A DNA stretch of 64,000 nt from Cerrena zonata (taxonomy: Eukaryota > Basidiomycota > Agaricomycetes > Polyporales > Cerrenaceae), in the NCBI GenBank assembly GCA_038087015.1, contig JASBNA010000009.1, positions 434,001 to 498,000 on the forward strand, written 5' to 3'. Numbering within the stretch: position 1 is the first letter of the stretch; each line of letters begins with the position of its first letter. Under the pieces are notes generated by a model. That model was not told the origin of the DNA, did no database searches, and was given only the letters and a program-made list of their open reading frames with translations. The position numbers and the translations under genes are program-made. Positions 36,397 through 47,370 of the stretch are shown here, piece after piece.

Positions 36397-38985
36397 GTAA
36401 TCAATGCCCCCGTTTTGATGAGATTTATTCTGAGCCTACCCTGGGTCAGCGTCCATCTCACTGGCAGGCCAAACATAGATCGACGCAGACAGGGTCGCGA
36501 TCGATTTACAAATGGCTCATCTATCTCGACACACCTTCTATTCACGATATCTCCGCCACATCGATCATCGACATACTGATGTTGCTTGCATCATGGAGGA
36601 AACCTGAATTAATCATCCGTATTTACACGAACGACCGATGTATAATAGTCGACCCTTCACCTCACTCGCAGTCGAAGCTGATCACTATCATTCTTCTATC
36701 GTCCGTTTTTTTCTTTACCTGGAGGCTGAATACATCTTCCGCTGTGAATATGGGACGGTGAGAGTGGTATCAAAAGAATATAATTGCGACTTAACGGTAA
36801 ATGTCCTTTTATTATATATAATATTACTCAGATATTAGCTTCATGCTCCTATCTTTTCACCGGTTCTAGTGTTCATTTGTTTCTTGGGTACATCATCTAT
36901 GTCGAAAGAACTCAAGGTCCCTCCGTTTACCTGCAAAGAGTAATGAGAGGACGAAGTGAGTGACGAGACAGAAAATTAGATCCACCGTAACGAGTGTCCC
37001 GGTAGGCCTGAGACCGGACACGAAGCATTCCATGGAAAGGAATCCGAACATCGCTCAGCTGGACATAGGAAAATTTTGTATCCTTTTGGATAGAGACATC
37101 GCCGAATGTGACCGATTTACCTTGTTTAGTGCGAAGAAATCGGCGCGCAGAAGTGCCTTGGGCATCGCTTGAAGACAACTGTCCAACTTCTGTGAGTATC
37201 TGTTGGAACAATTCAATATACAGTGATGCTCCTTACCCAATAGATGACACCCTCCTCTCCGCCTTCGATACCTGCTATGAAGCTCTAGCATTCTGCCGAG
37301 GACAATCTCCCTGATTTATTATTTGACTGTTTCTCCGTCCTTTTGTGAATAGAACGTATATCGGAGCTGTAAAGGCTTTCCTGCGTCGACATCACTCTTG
37401 CGTATAAATCGTGCACGGATCGGCGGGAGACCCTTCGACAGTGAACATTACTGACCTTCTCGAATATCAGATGCTGAGCTCAATCAATCAAGCAATCTAC
37501 TGGATTCAGAGCCTTCGGTAATCCCATGATTGTTGATAGACCCACGGGGACCGGCAGACAGCTTAGGAGTCAATCTATATAGTTAAGTTCTATTAGTATT
37601 CTTGAACTGGATGCTTAGCCCGGAAACTAAGCAGTTTATTGAGACACTACTTTCGCCGTACATCGTGTCTACATAACGAAGAAGATTGAGCTTATTGTCT
37701 ATGTCGATCTCAATCGAAATACGAACCTGAAGCATCCGTATCAGATGAGGATAGATGCACTCTTGCGCTCTCATGATTCATCAACAGGACGGGTGATTGT
37801 GGAGTGATCGACCATAGACTACGCCAACCCTATCCCGGAGTTAGCCTTTCGTGCGAATATGATTGTAATCTGGGAGAAAACGTTGCTTCTGCGTCTTGAA
37901 GGATGATAGAGATATAGAAGCAGATAATACGAAGAGTACGTTCGTGTTAGACATTCCGGAGCCGTTGGGTGCATCAAGCAAAACCTGAAATCCTTCTAAT
38001 CCAAGCGTCGAGCTACTCAGCGGGATCTTTGGGTGACGAACATGGCGGACGACCGAGATTCGCTCATGCATGTTCTTTCAGCTGTAAAAGTAGACCGAAA
38101 ACCAACCAACGAAGAGACGACGAGATTCATGTGTGAAGAATCCAACCAAGCTCCAACCGTCGTAGGCTCAGTTCTCACCCTCTAAATCGAGAAGACAGTC
38201 GTACAACCGTCGACAGTTCAGCGGATGCAATCATACATTGACATGCTCAAAAGAAGTCTGCTTACATGGCTTCTCCGCAGAATTCCTTGAAAGTGGTGAC
38301 GTGTCGCTGGATGCCATAGGCACAGACGAAGAACATTCACAGACGAGTAAGGTACGGTCGATCAGAGTGAACCAAACCTAAAACCATTTCAAAATATCAA
38401 CTGAATTAATGATAGTTCACAATATGCACGACCGTACCTTTACAGAGAAAAGGGGGCTTGGAAGGTTGAAATGGTATTGCTTAATCCTGATCAGTATTCT
38501 CTACACGACCGATACCACAGTAGTAAGTACCCAACAGGTCAAGGGAGTGGGGTGATAGACACAATGCCGTCAACTTGAAGCTGATTCGGGTCATCGATAC
38601 GTTTTATTCACTGGAGGATGTACTTGGTCCACGACAGAGTACGGAGCTCCGTGAGTATTACGAGTTCTTGCGATTGCATGCCGAGAGGTAGGGTAGTGCA
38701 GCGATAGATAGAGGACTCAATTTCCAAAGTTGAACGTTGAGAAGACTCGGAGGTTGCGATAAAGCCCATTACGTTATATGTTTTATAAGTACCAAGACTA
38801 TGGGATTTGTCTTCTTTACCATTTGTAAGTTTTTCTTAGTGGTGTTTGATTTAAGATACCTATAATGATTGTATCATCTTCAGTAAAATATTGCGAAAAC
38901 ATGAAATAAGATAGATAAAAATAGAATACTATGTTCAAATGTATATAGATATCCATAAATCCAAATTTTATAAAGGAAAATGAAA

Positions 38986-39117
38986 GCCGGCCAACGCCAA
39001 TGAGCGCCATCCAGAGAGCCAATGCACGCCAGGTGCACGCCAATGAACGCCGACTGCACGCCAATGCGCGCCAGACTGAACGCCGACTGTACGCCAGATT
39101 GAACGCCATTTTAGGCG
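38986..39117. repeat. CGCCA-rich irregular tandem array
   Basis: About 130 nt with at least a dozen copies of a short unit around (c)gcca, spaced 8-15 nt apart: for example caatgcacgcca, caatgaacgcc and ctgcacgccaatg. It lies within an AT-rich insertion of about 550 nt that is absent from duplication copy 1. It is much more GC-rich than its surroundings. Confidence 0.7.
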
Positions 39118-39963
39118 CACAATGAGTATTTACCAGATAAAGTTGACTCAAACCTCATCTACCGCCATATTTTTGGTTGAAGATATGAGCCTACATTATG
39201 GAGATATAATACGTGTAGCTTTGACAACACTTCTGATAGGTAGTATTGGGAGTATATTTAGGAAAGAATATACATCACATTGAGACATCAAGAAACCGCG
39301 TAGCCTTATACTCGCAATCAATACCATCGGACATGTCTTGGGTTGAGAAAACCAATCTATTGTACAACTGCTCTACGGCAACAATAATGACAATGGGAAA
39401 GTACAAAGTAAGGTGATTTTATCGTAAGAGTGTGCAGAAACAGACCCAAAAAAAGTCATCAATCAACGGTGGAAGCGGAGGAGAGGAGGGGGAGAAAGGC
39501 AGCCATTAACTAAGTATGAGTTGATAAAGAACCCCCGCAACCAGCAACAGAAGAACCGACCAGAGAAACCCCACTTCGACACAACCAAACCGAGATCGCC
39601 AAAAAAAGAAAGACATAGGGAGTTAGAGATTGTGTGGATTTTATGAATGTGTGATAGGAGTGGTTTGGTTTGGGCAAAGTGTTCGTGAGTGGGGAATTCC
39701 GGATCATGGGGTGAAGTATGAAGGGTTATGTGTATAAAGTCGAGAAGAAAACCGTGCACTACATATGTTTCTTCCATATAGTCGAATGCCCTTCTTCACA
39801 TTTTTCGTATGAATCCAACACCGCGTGCTTCGCCGACCCAAACCAACGAATCCCAGAGCGATCCTAACCGCGAGGATTATAACCAATGAACACGATGAGG
39901 AAGGAGGGACAGTGAAATGGTGGCCACGACGGTGCTGTATACGCGATCGGACGCATGGGGCGG

Positions 39964-41012
39964 TTATGGCTTGCGGAACTCGCAAAGCACAGTGTAGATC
40001 GTGTTGAACGCCGTGTAGATCTCTTCTCGGACCTAAGCAGGTCGAGGAAGATGGCAATGTTAGTAACGCATTACACAACGGTATGGCAATCGTAGGCCTC
40101 CCGTTACCGGGGATAGTACGTGTAGAAACGAGAAATGGGTTGAATTACCTTTGCACCCGTTAGCACGATCTTGCCCGACACGAAGATCAAAAGCACGACT
40201 TTGGGCTTGATCATGCGGTAGATGAGACCAGGGAACAGCTAGATCACGATATGAATCGCCTATACAGATACTTCATATAGCAGAGCACATACCTCAGGCT
40301 CATAACTGCTGAACTGTCCGTGACTGTACGCAAGACCCTCGAGACGGATGGGGAATTTGACATCACAGGAGCCCACGATGTTCTGAATCTTGAATTCAGA
40401 GAACTTGGCGTCGAAGCCCAGCTTCTGGACGATACGCGCATACTTGCGCGACGCCAATCGCGAGTCGTCTTCCGACTTGGCACCAGTGACGACCATCTTC
40501 CCCGAAGCGAAAATAAGGGCAGTAGTCTTGGGGTCGCGGATACGCATGATGACCGCGGCGAAACGCTACAAGTGTGACGGAGAGAAGCATCCCACGTTCA
40601 CACAAAAGACATTAAACAACAAGTACCAACCTTTGGATTATATTCAGCATTACGAGCATGCAGCGCGATCGTCTTCAAATCTAGTCGGCAATCCAAGTTC
40701 ACAGTGGCAACAATGTTCTGAAGAGTGGGTACGATGCCCTCGACGGCAGTGATGTGCTGCTGCTCAAGGGTAAGGGGCGCAGGTGTGGATGGAATAGCGG
40801 GTGCCGGTGTAGAGGGTCCAGCAGAACCCTGAGACGTCGCTGCAAGAGTCTGAGACTGAGACTGGGATTGTGACTGCTGTGGCGCAGATTGTGGGTAAGA
40901 AGGGGCAGCAGGGGTAGGACCCGGAAGAGCTAGATTCGAAGGTCCAGGAAGGTATGGGGTTGACCCAAAAGGTAACGCAAGTCCATTAGACTGCTGAGTC
41001 TGAGATTGCTGT

Positions 41013-41046
<34 letters not shown>

Positions 41047-41143
41047 GTTGAGCGTACTGAGCCTGGTACTGCTGTTGTGTTACCTGAGGAACGTGGGCAG
41101 GACGTCCAAAGGTGACCTGACGTGAGGGGAGCATGATGATCAA
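39964..41143 (-). CDS. TBP1: TATA-binding protein (TFIID subunit)
   Basis: General transcription factor that binds the TATA element for RNA polymerases I, II and III; nuclear. Four exons on the minus strand: 41143-40631, 40565-40293, 40238-40149, 40032-39964; 314 residues. The saddle domain has its two repeats: [20 protein letters not shown] with [20 protein letters not shown] and [20 protein letters not shown], then [20 protein letters not shown] with [20 protein letters not shown] and [16 protein letters not shown] at the end. The N-terminal half is not conserved: it holds a polyglutamine run (about 15 Gln near residue 33) and Pro/Ser/Gln-rich sequence. The start could be the first ATG (41143) or the one three codons later (41134); both are in frame. 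A minus-strand TATATAGA lies at 41271-41278. Confidence 0.97.
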
Positions 41144-41909
41144 GTGTTAAGTGGGAAGAGTGTATTGATTGTGTACGCGATTGTCGGTATTCTCGACGAT
41201 GGTTGAAAACGCGCTCGTGGGAAAGTAGAGTTCGGGGGGAGGAGAGTGTTCGCGCGACGGAACCCTGCTCTCTATATACCATGGAGTTCAAACTCCGATC
41301 GAAAAACTTCCGGACAGCGCTGACCAATTTCCCACATTCCCGCTTCCTTTCAGACCACCACATCCACTCACTTCCTTCACTTTACGCTTCCTCCTCCCTG
41401 TTGTCGTTCGACTGGACGCCCTTCGGACAGCCCACAACATGTCTGTAGGCTTTGCCTATGTTATGCCAGAGTATGAAGTCTCTTTTCGCTGAACTGACCT
41501 CTACGGAACATGTGGGACCTCTTATCGAGGGTTGACTCGACGAGCGCTCATCTGTCTTGGGAACCTTCAAAGAACCTTCCTTGCCGTTCTCCACGACAAC
41601 CATCTCCGGCACCTTGTTCTCCTCCTCTACTAAGGTTTGCTTCCGTGAGACCCAACCATCCCCTTGTGTCAAAAGTTTGTATCTCCTCTGCGGAGGGCTA
41701 TGAACGAGGTATAAGGTTTTGCTCACTGCGCATGCCATCAATTGATGTGCGCTCATCTATCATCTTCTGGAGTCTATGTTCGTCCTTTTTGGGAACTAGC
41801 GAGATGTGTTGTACAAAATCTTTCGGTTGCTAGATCCCATCAATACATACAATATAAAGCCAATTTTTCAATTTTTGCGTGGATCATGACGAGTCGATAG
41901 TGAAACATC
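41144..41909. other. Spacer between TBP and the GH88-type gene
   Basis: About 770 nt: TBP promoter and the 3' flank of the next minus-strand gene. Frames of 107 and 124 codons on opposite strands (41510-41833, 41382-41756) overlap each other and show no domain. Confidence 0.45.
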
Positions 41910-43561
41910 TCAACAGCTAACCGCCCCCATTCGAACCATCTCGTTGGCGGCGCGAATGAAATAGTAATCGCCTACGAATTCGGTTCGTGAACACGAGGAA
42001 TTGCTTTACAAGAAACCGCGGCTTACCATAAACGATACCAGTCAGGTTGTTCTGCGCTGGGTTGTTGACCGTTCCGTTAGCCAACAAACTTTGCCAGGAT
42101 GGCCTCCAAGCCAACTCGGTCATCTTGTTGATCAGCTATCAAACAGATGAACGTTAGTTTTGCCTGACAATCAGGTGCGAGACGTGGATTGTGCTTACGC
42201 TAGAAGCGCCATTCAACCAATGGTAATAGTTTGACAGATTCGGTGGTGCCGACTTTAGTTCTTGTTGTGCTAACAATAACAAACCGGTCGCAGCAATCAT
42301 TGCTGCGGACGAGTCTGCAGGACGTGATGCAACAGGTGCATTAAAGTCCCTGTGGACAATCCTTGAGTTTGACCGGAGAATCTTGACCATACGGATTCAC
42401 TCACCACGGGACAATACCATTAGTAGGCATATTGTCGAGGAAATAATCTGCCATGTGCCGAGCAGTCTTGAGGTAATCAAAGATTTGTGTTCGCTTGTAC
42501 ACTGTCCATGCCATACCAATTTCAATATCAATTCCGCAATTTCAAAAACAGACTCACTGTTAGCGAAACCGTAGATGCCCCATGCCTGTCCTCGGCTCCA
42601 AGTACTATTATCGGCAAAGCCTTGCGACGTTCTCTGTCGGAACACCTTACCGGTGGTCGAATTATAATCCACGACGTGGAACGAAGAACCTAAAAACGAC
42701 GTCATACAAAGAGTAAGATATTGACACGTCTCAGAGAAGAGTGCAAGCGATTCTACGGGATCCGATGACGTACCATCTGGTCGTAAATGATTGACCATGG
42801 TCTTGTTGGCATGTGAAATCGCGATCTCGCGAAGTGTTTCGTTCTTCGTGTATTCATACGATACGAAGAGCACCTACGTCGAAGGAAGTGGAAGGTAAAT
42901 CTCAGTGCGATGATCAGATGACCATGACGTACCTCCAAATTCATCATATTGTCGATGATCACTTGGAAATCCGTTGGGTCAGCAGCATCCCAACTTCTTG
43001 TGCATCCCACAATAGGACTATACCGCGCCGCGAGCGCTGTAGCAAACTTGTTCACAGCATCAATAGCAGTCTGGTTGTTTTTGTTCCTACGGAGATAAGT
43101 CCAGTGACCGTACAAACCAAATTGGCGTACAAAATGACGTACAATTCCAATTCCTCTGCGAATGGGAAACTCAAGAACCCAACATCGTGTCCTACACCTG
43201 TCTTGACTTCAAGTGGGATCTCAGCAGCGCTCCAGGTTTGTGCAAGACCCAACCAATTAGTGTTAGCCAGGGTGGCGTCTTTAGTCTTGCATAGAGTCTT
43301 CCGGTCATTCAGGGCATATAGAGTGGCGGGGAAGAACCCAGTAGTCCAAGTATCAGGAGAGAAGTATTGCCACGTCCCAGCATTTCGGTCTGTCCATTGG
43401 GGGTATCTAGGTGGACTTTGGATTTGCTGGGCGGTAGCGAGAACTTTCTGAGCGACAAGTGGAGAGAAAGCTTCTGCAGGGAGTACGTTGTCAGATTGTT
43501 GTGGGGCCCCTTGAGCGCAGCTCAATAGAAGGGCGATCACAATTGTGACTGAGGATAACAT
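41910..43561 (-). CDS. Secreted GH88-type unsaturated glucuronyl hydrolase
   Basis: Eight exons: 43561-43143, 43086-42933, 42873-42774, 42689-42558, 42501-42405, 42349-42199, 42135-42027, 41971-41910; 407 residues. The first about 20 residues (MLSSVTIVIALLLSCAQGAP) are a signal peptide, so the protein is secreted. Family landmarks: YFSPDTWTTGFFPATLYAL, TGVGHDVGFLSFPF, CTRSWDAADPTDFQVIIDNM, FRQRTSQGFADNSTWSRGQAWG, MADYFLDNMPTNGIVPWDFN and RPADSSAAMIAATGLLLLA. GH88 enzymes remove 4,5-unsaturated uronic acids from oligosaccharides made by polysaccharide lyases; the conserved Asp residues in the DxTDF-like DAADPTDFQ and in WDFNAP are candidates for catalysis. Residue assignments are by motif only. 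Fungal members work on plant or microbial polyuronide breakdown products. TATA box and start agree. No defects. Confidence 0.92.
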
Positions 43562-43630
43562 ATTGTAGGTGGAGTGGGGGAGATAATCTGAAGCCTAAGT
43601 GGCGAGCAAATTCCTCGTGCATACCTCGAG

Positions 43631-43639
43631 TCTATATAA
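43631..43639 (-). promoter_or_regulatory. TATA box of the GH88-type gene
   Basis: Minus strand TTATATAGA, 70-78 nt before the start codon at 43561. Confidence 0.55.
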
Positions 43640-44003
43640 CCAAAACCCAACCGGCCAAACCTAAGGTCTCAGGCCTCGAGCTTCAAGCGTTCGGGGATCT
43701 ACGCCAAATGTCTTCCTCATGGTCGTATGGCACGCCCGCCAGGTGACTACATCACGTTGTCCATCCCGTACCTATCCCAGGCCGCTTCCATCGTGCAAGC
43801 AATAGTGGAAGCGAAAACACGAACATAAGCGTCGGACCGCGGCGTATACCAAGTGCTTTCAGGAGCTTAAGGAAGGGATTTGGTGAATATACAGAGGGTT
43901 CTTGCGTACCTATCCTCGAGGATCCAGAACCCCTCGTGACAATGCGTGTCTCAGCCCCGAGAGCGGAGGATGCTATGCATGGCGATACTCTGATACACTC
44001 TAT

Positions 44004-44235
44004 GGGGATTATGAATTACTTGTGAGTGTGTTCTATTAAATTCCTGTTATATGGGTACGCTATTGTTACCCGTTGTTGTGGTTGGATGAACGCGCCATCG
44101 GGAGAGCGACCTGTTCTAGGTTTCTTCGGAGTTGTTGGGGGTATCAGACGATCGGCGGTGCGTCGTTTAAGAGGTGTTTGGTGAGGAAATACATATGCAC
44201 ACACTCGTTGCAAGAAATAAGAGTTATCTATATAC
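44004..44235. repeat. Left direct repeat flanking the F-box gene
   Basis: About 230 nt, roughly 75-80 percent identical by eye to 46837-47066, same orientation. Shared runs include ggggattatgaattact, gttgtggttggatg, cgacctgtt and taagaggtgttt. The minus strand of both encodes similar peptides ending at the same stop (here KKPRTGRSPDGAFIQPQQR). Confidence 0.75.
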
Positions 44236-44834
44236 CATTCGCTGTAAATGGGGCGTGTGAATCGCATGGACTCCGATGGAGTGATGAAAATACGTGCCCA
44301 CTCTTCTCGATCAATGTATCAACCAAGTTTAGGCTGGCACCCCGATTCCCTATACGTTCGTATTATTGTGGGTCGCTCATAGTGTTCAAGACATTCAATG
44401 TGAGGAAAAGACAGTTTTTCCAAGGGTCAACGACCGGTCAACGTTAACGCTCATCATGGCATTGATCAGGACAACAACCGGGAGGCTAGGCCTCTCGGGC
44501 CTCGGCAAGTTCCGCGCTCACAATCCTGGTTTCAACTTCAACTTACTGTTTCGGAGCTCTTCACTTGTGACTTAACCCCCTTAGGTTATTGCAGAGTCAC
44601 CACTGGTCCCCGAGTACTGACTGCTCCTCGCAGTTGTACGGCAGGCTCAAGACTTAATTCTTGGTTTTTGCCCGGCTTGGGAATCGCGCCGCGAGCCTAG
44701 GGAAATATTTCGTGCAAGTTAACCTTGTTACCGTCTTCTTTGCTGGCGTTACTGACTGACTCGGGTTATCTACAGCCTCGACATTTCTCGATGAGTGCTA
44801 GTATCTCAAGGAAAAAACGCAAGCTCGTGGTTGA

Positions 44835-46563
44835 TTCCACAGTCAAATACAGGACTATTCACAAGTCTCGTTGGATGTTACATCACTAGAATCATTTCTC
44901 TCCACCTTGGAATCCAGTTGTTCTGAGAATGGAAGGTAAAGTGTTAGATACTTATTCCTTGCCTTTCCACTCTCATCTAATTCTTATTTGTTCTGCGAAG
45001 GCTTCACACATCCACCGTATCCTCCAAAAAGGAAATAGACAAGGATATGCAGTATCTTAACACCCTTCGTACACGGGTTAACAGCTCCTTCGAAAAGGTT
45101 TTGACTAAACTCGGTACACGTCGAAGCAGTATCGGCAGTAGTCAACTCTCTTCCCGACGAGATACTCTCTCAAGACCTTCAGTATTGCTGGAGGCAACGG
45201 ACACGACTACAAGGCTAACCTCGCGATTACTCACACCTGCTCGAAGTGGAGAGCAATATGCTTAGAAATCCCTTCATTGTGGCAATGTGTTGATTTAGAT
45301 CACATACCACTCAAACTCACAAAGCTCTACACGACACGTAATACCACTATCCCTTGGACTTTTACCCTCATCAACACTTCGCCGGACGATAAAAACGTTG
45401 ATCGTTTTAAATTATTGGTTAACCATATAAAGTTCACCAAACGACTCTGTATTCGCGCCAAACTTCCGATGTCCTGGCTGGGATCGGATCGCTACGGTGC
45501 ACCTATCCTAGAATCGCTGGAGCTTGAGACATCTTATGGACTCGGGAGCATCCCGAGCCCCTTCGTGGCGTTTCCATCCCTGAGAGAGCTCACTCTGAAA
45601 GGTGTACTCCTGCCCAAAGGCTGTTCTGCGTATATCGGTCTTCGAAAGCTGCACTTCGAATACAGCGGTCGCTCCGAGAAGCAGTTGCACCTACGCTCTC
45701 TCTTGACAGCTTGTCCTGACCTGGAGGAGTTGACGATCCGTTCGATGGAGCTTTGGCATGTCTTCGAGGATATGGATGTCTCAGGTGACCCTAAAGAGGA
45801 TCCAGTGCAAATGCCACATTTGTCAAGCGTGACTTTGGAACTCTTCGCTAGAGATCTTTACCGGATTTTATTCTTGATGGCACTACCTCCCACTGCAAGA
45901 ATACAGTTACGAATAGTTCGCCATTCCAAGTCTGAAAAAACAGCCTTTTCCGATATTTTACCTTTGGATCCTCGTTGCATCCCCTCGTTGAGGCATGCAT
46001 GCAAACTACGAATTCGTAGGGGCTACCCGCCACGCTTCGTTGTTTCTCGAATACGATACACAGTGGATGACAAAACCCCCATGATAGATGATGAGCCATT
46101 TCTGGACATCGAACCGACTCATTACTCGTCGCTTTCCAAAATTAACAGCATGGTGAACCTACTCCAGCATCTGCCTCACGTTCATCATATTGACTTCATA
46201 GACTGTTACGACAACTCGGCCGACCATCTTGCACTCGCGAGAATGTTGCCTTTGGTGCGCAGTCTCCATATTAGGTCGCTTACACTGGAGTATCTCAGGA
46301 CGTGGACGGCCCAAATCAAACACTCACCCAATCCATTGTGGCCCCACCTTCGACACCTCGTGTTGTCATGGACAAATCTTGAAGGGGATTGCGAAGATCT
46401 CGTGACATTCTGTCAGGCTCTCCGGACCCAAATACAGACTATCGACCTCCGGAAATGCAGAATGTCTTCGTTGGAACAAGAGAACATTCTACTGGAAAAA
46501 CTTCGTGGTTTAGGGATACCCAGCGTTACCTGCATTGACTCCAGATACCCCGATCCACATTAA
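44835..46563 (+). CDS. F-box/leucine-rich-repeat-like protein, probably frameshifted; 5' end unresolved
   Basis: F-box proteins recruit substrates to SCF ubiquitin ligases. In-frame exons found: up to 44935 (SLESFLSTLESSCSENG), 45001-45068 (SKKEIDKDMQYLNTL, a coiled-coil-like lead seen in agaricomycete F-box proteins), and 45127-46563. The third exon opens with VVNSLPDEILSQ, the F-box core. After about 45175 the frame must change by one base to continue into AGGNGHDYKANLAITHTCSK, WRAICLEIPSLWQCVDLDH and a long LRR-like C-terminal half (LESLELETSYGLG, FPSLRELTLKGVLL, CPDLEELTIRSMEL, HVHHIDFIDCYDN). Either a one-base insertion or assembly error disrupts the gene, or splicing I did not detect restores it. 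No start codon fits the first exon without a very short intron. If the frameshift is real this is a recent pseudogene. Confidence 0.6.
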
Positions 46564-47370
46564 TCATCTTACATGGATGTTCTGTTACTACTAGTAAAAA
46601 TGGAAGGGGCAATCCAGGCTCTTCCTGTATGTCGAGTATAACTGTCAGTTGTCTCAAGTAGTAACGATATATAATACTTCTTGCTTGTACATGCTTGTTA
46701 CCTTTTCTCTCCGCCTGTCTGCATTTACACAATTCAATATCTAGTTCTTCGCGATCAGGTTGCAATGAAGGTGCGACAGATGGGAATCGATCAAGACCAT
46801 GTAAGTAGAGAGAGAAGATATCATAGAGTACGTTACGGGGATTATGAATTACTTATGAGTGTGTTCTATCAAGTCGCTATTATCTGAGTACGCTGTTGCT
46901 ACCCATTGTTGTGGTTGGATGGATCGCCGCCAGCGACCTGTTTTAGGTTTCTTCGGGTTGTTGGGCGTATCAGGCGATCGGTGATGCGCTTTTAAGAGGT
47001 GTTTGAGGAGGAGATCCATCCATATGTGCACTCGTCGCGAGAGATCCGAGTGAGGTTATCTGTATATCTCTTCGACGTGACTCAGAGTAGGGCGCGTGCA
47101 GTGATGAAAATAGGAGCAAGAAGCAACAGCGTCTCCGAGTCCGAGTCGTCTTTCACATGGCACACATTTGCGACCGAATTTATTCGACGCAAACAGACCT
47201 ATGAATTCCAGACCAACTGCCAAATACAGACAATCCAGATATATTTCATATGAGACACATTACATACGACTCGTCGTACAGTGTCATTCAAGAGATCGAC
47301 CAAGACAGACATAAGGCAAGAACTGGGATATAATAACGTTGTTTTGTGGGATCTGAGAAGTTCGCTGTCA
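46564..47370. other. Spacer between convergent F-box and MYND genes
   Basis: About 800 nt containing the right direct repeat. No separate gene seen; a 60-codon minus-strand frame at 46849-47031 is the counterpart of the one in the left repeat. Confidence 0.4.
46837..47066. repeat. Right direct repeat flanking the F-box gene
   Basis: Counterpart of 44004-44235 in the same orientation; the minus strand encodes KKPKTGRWRRSIQPQQW, similar to the left copy, and ends at an equivalent stop. The pair encloses the F-box gene. Confidence 0.75.

Larger units (their letters stand above)
34091..39584. repeat. Tandem segmental duplication, copy 2
   Basis: Second copy of 28605-34089 in the same orientation. 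It begins abruptly inside what was an NmrA-like coding exon (ttctatacttgacagaatga, compare ttctatactcgatagcatga at 28605). It contains DUF6534 gene C and ends with the same terminal block as copy 1 (ccacttcgacacaa at 39571-39584). Copy 2 has two stretches missing from copy 1: about 36370-37460 and about 38787-39335. The second contains the CGCCA-rich array. Confidence 0.85.
36350..39963. other. Region between DUF6534 gene C and the TBP gene
   Basis: Within duplication copy 2 up to 39584, then about 380 nt of spacer. A block at about 36370-37460 is absent from copy 1; it has a 129-codon plus-strand frame (36372-36761) and a minus-strand frame (36927-37211), neither with a recognisable domain. 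The remainder matches copy 1 and lacks a stable frame. 39585-39963 is the 3' flank of the TBP gene. Confidence 0.35.
43562..44834. other. Spacer between divergent GH88-type and F-box genes
   Basis: About 1.3 kb with promoters of both flanking genes and the left direct repeat (44004-44235). No other gene seen. The 5' exon or exons of the F-box gene may lie in the last 100-200 nt; an ATG at 44791 is possible but does not connect in frame through a plausible intron. Confidence 0.4.

Noticed and set aside
36372..36761. 129-codon frame in the copy-2-specific block
   Set aside because: No domain and no convincing start or splice context; mentioned only as part of the unexplained block.
45069..45182. 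Explaining the F-box frame change by one long intron
   Set aside because: All donors that would remove the region give the wrong phase, and the removed part would include the conserved LPDEIL core.
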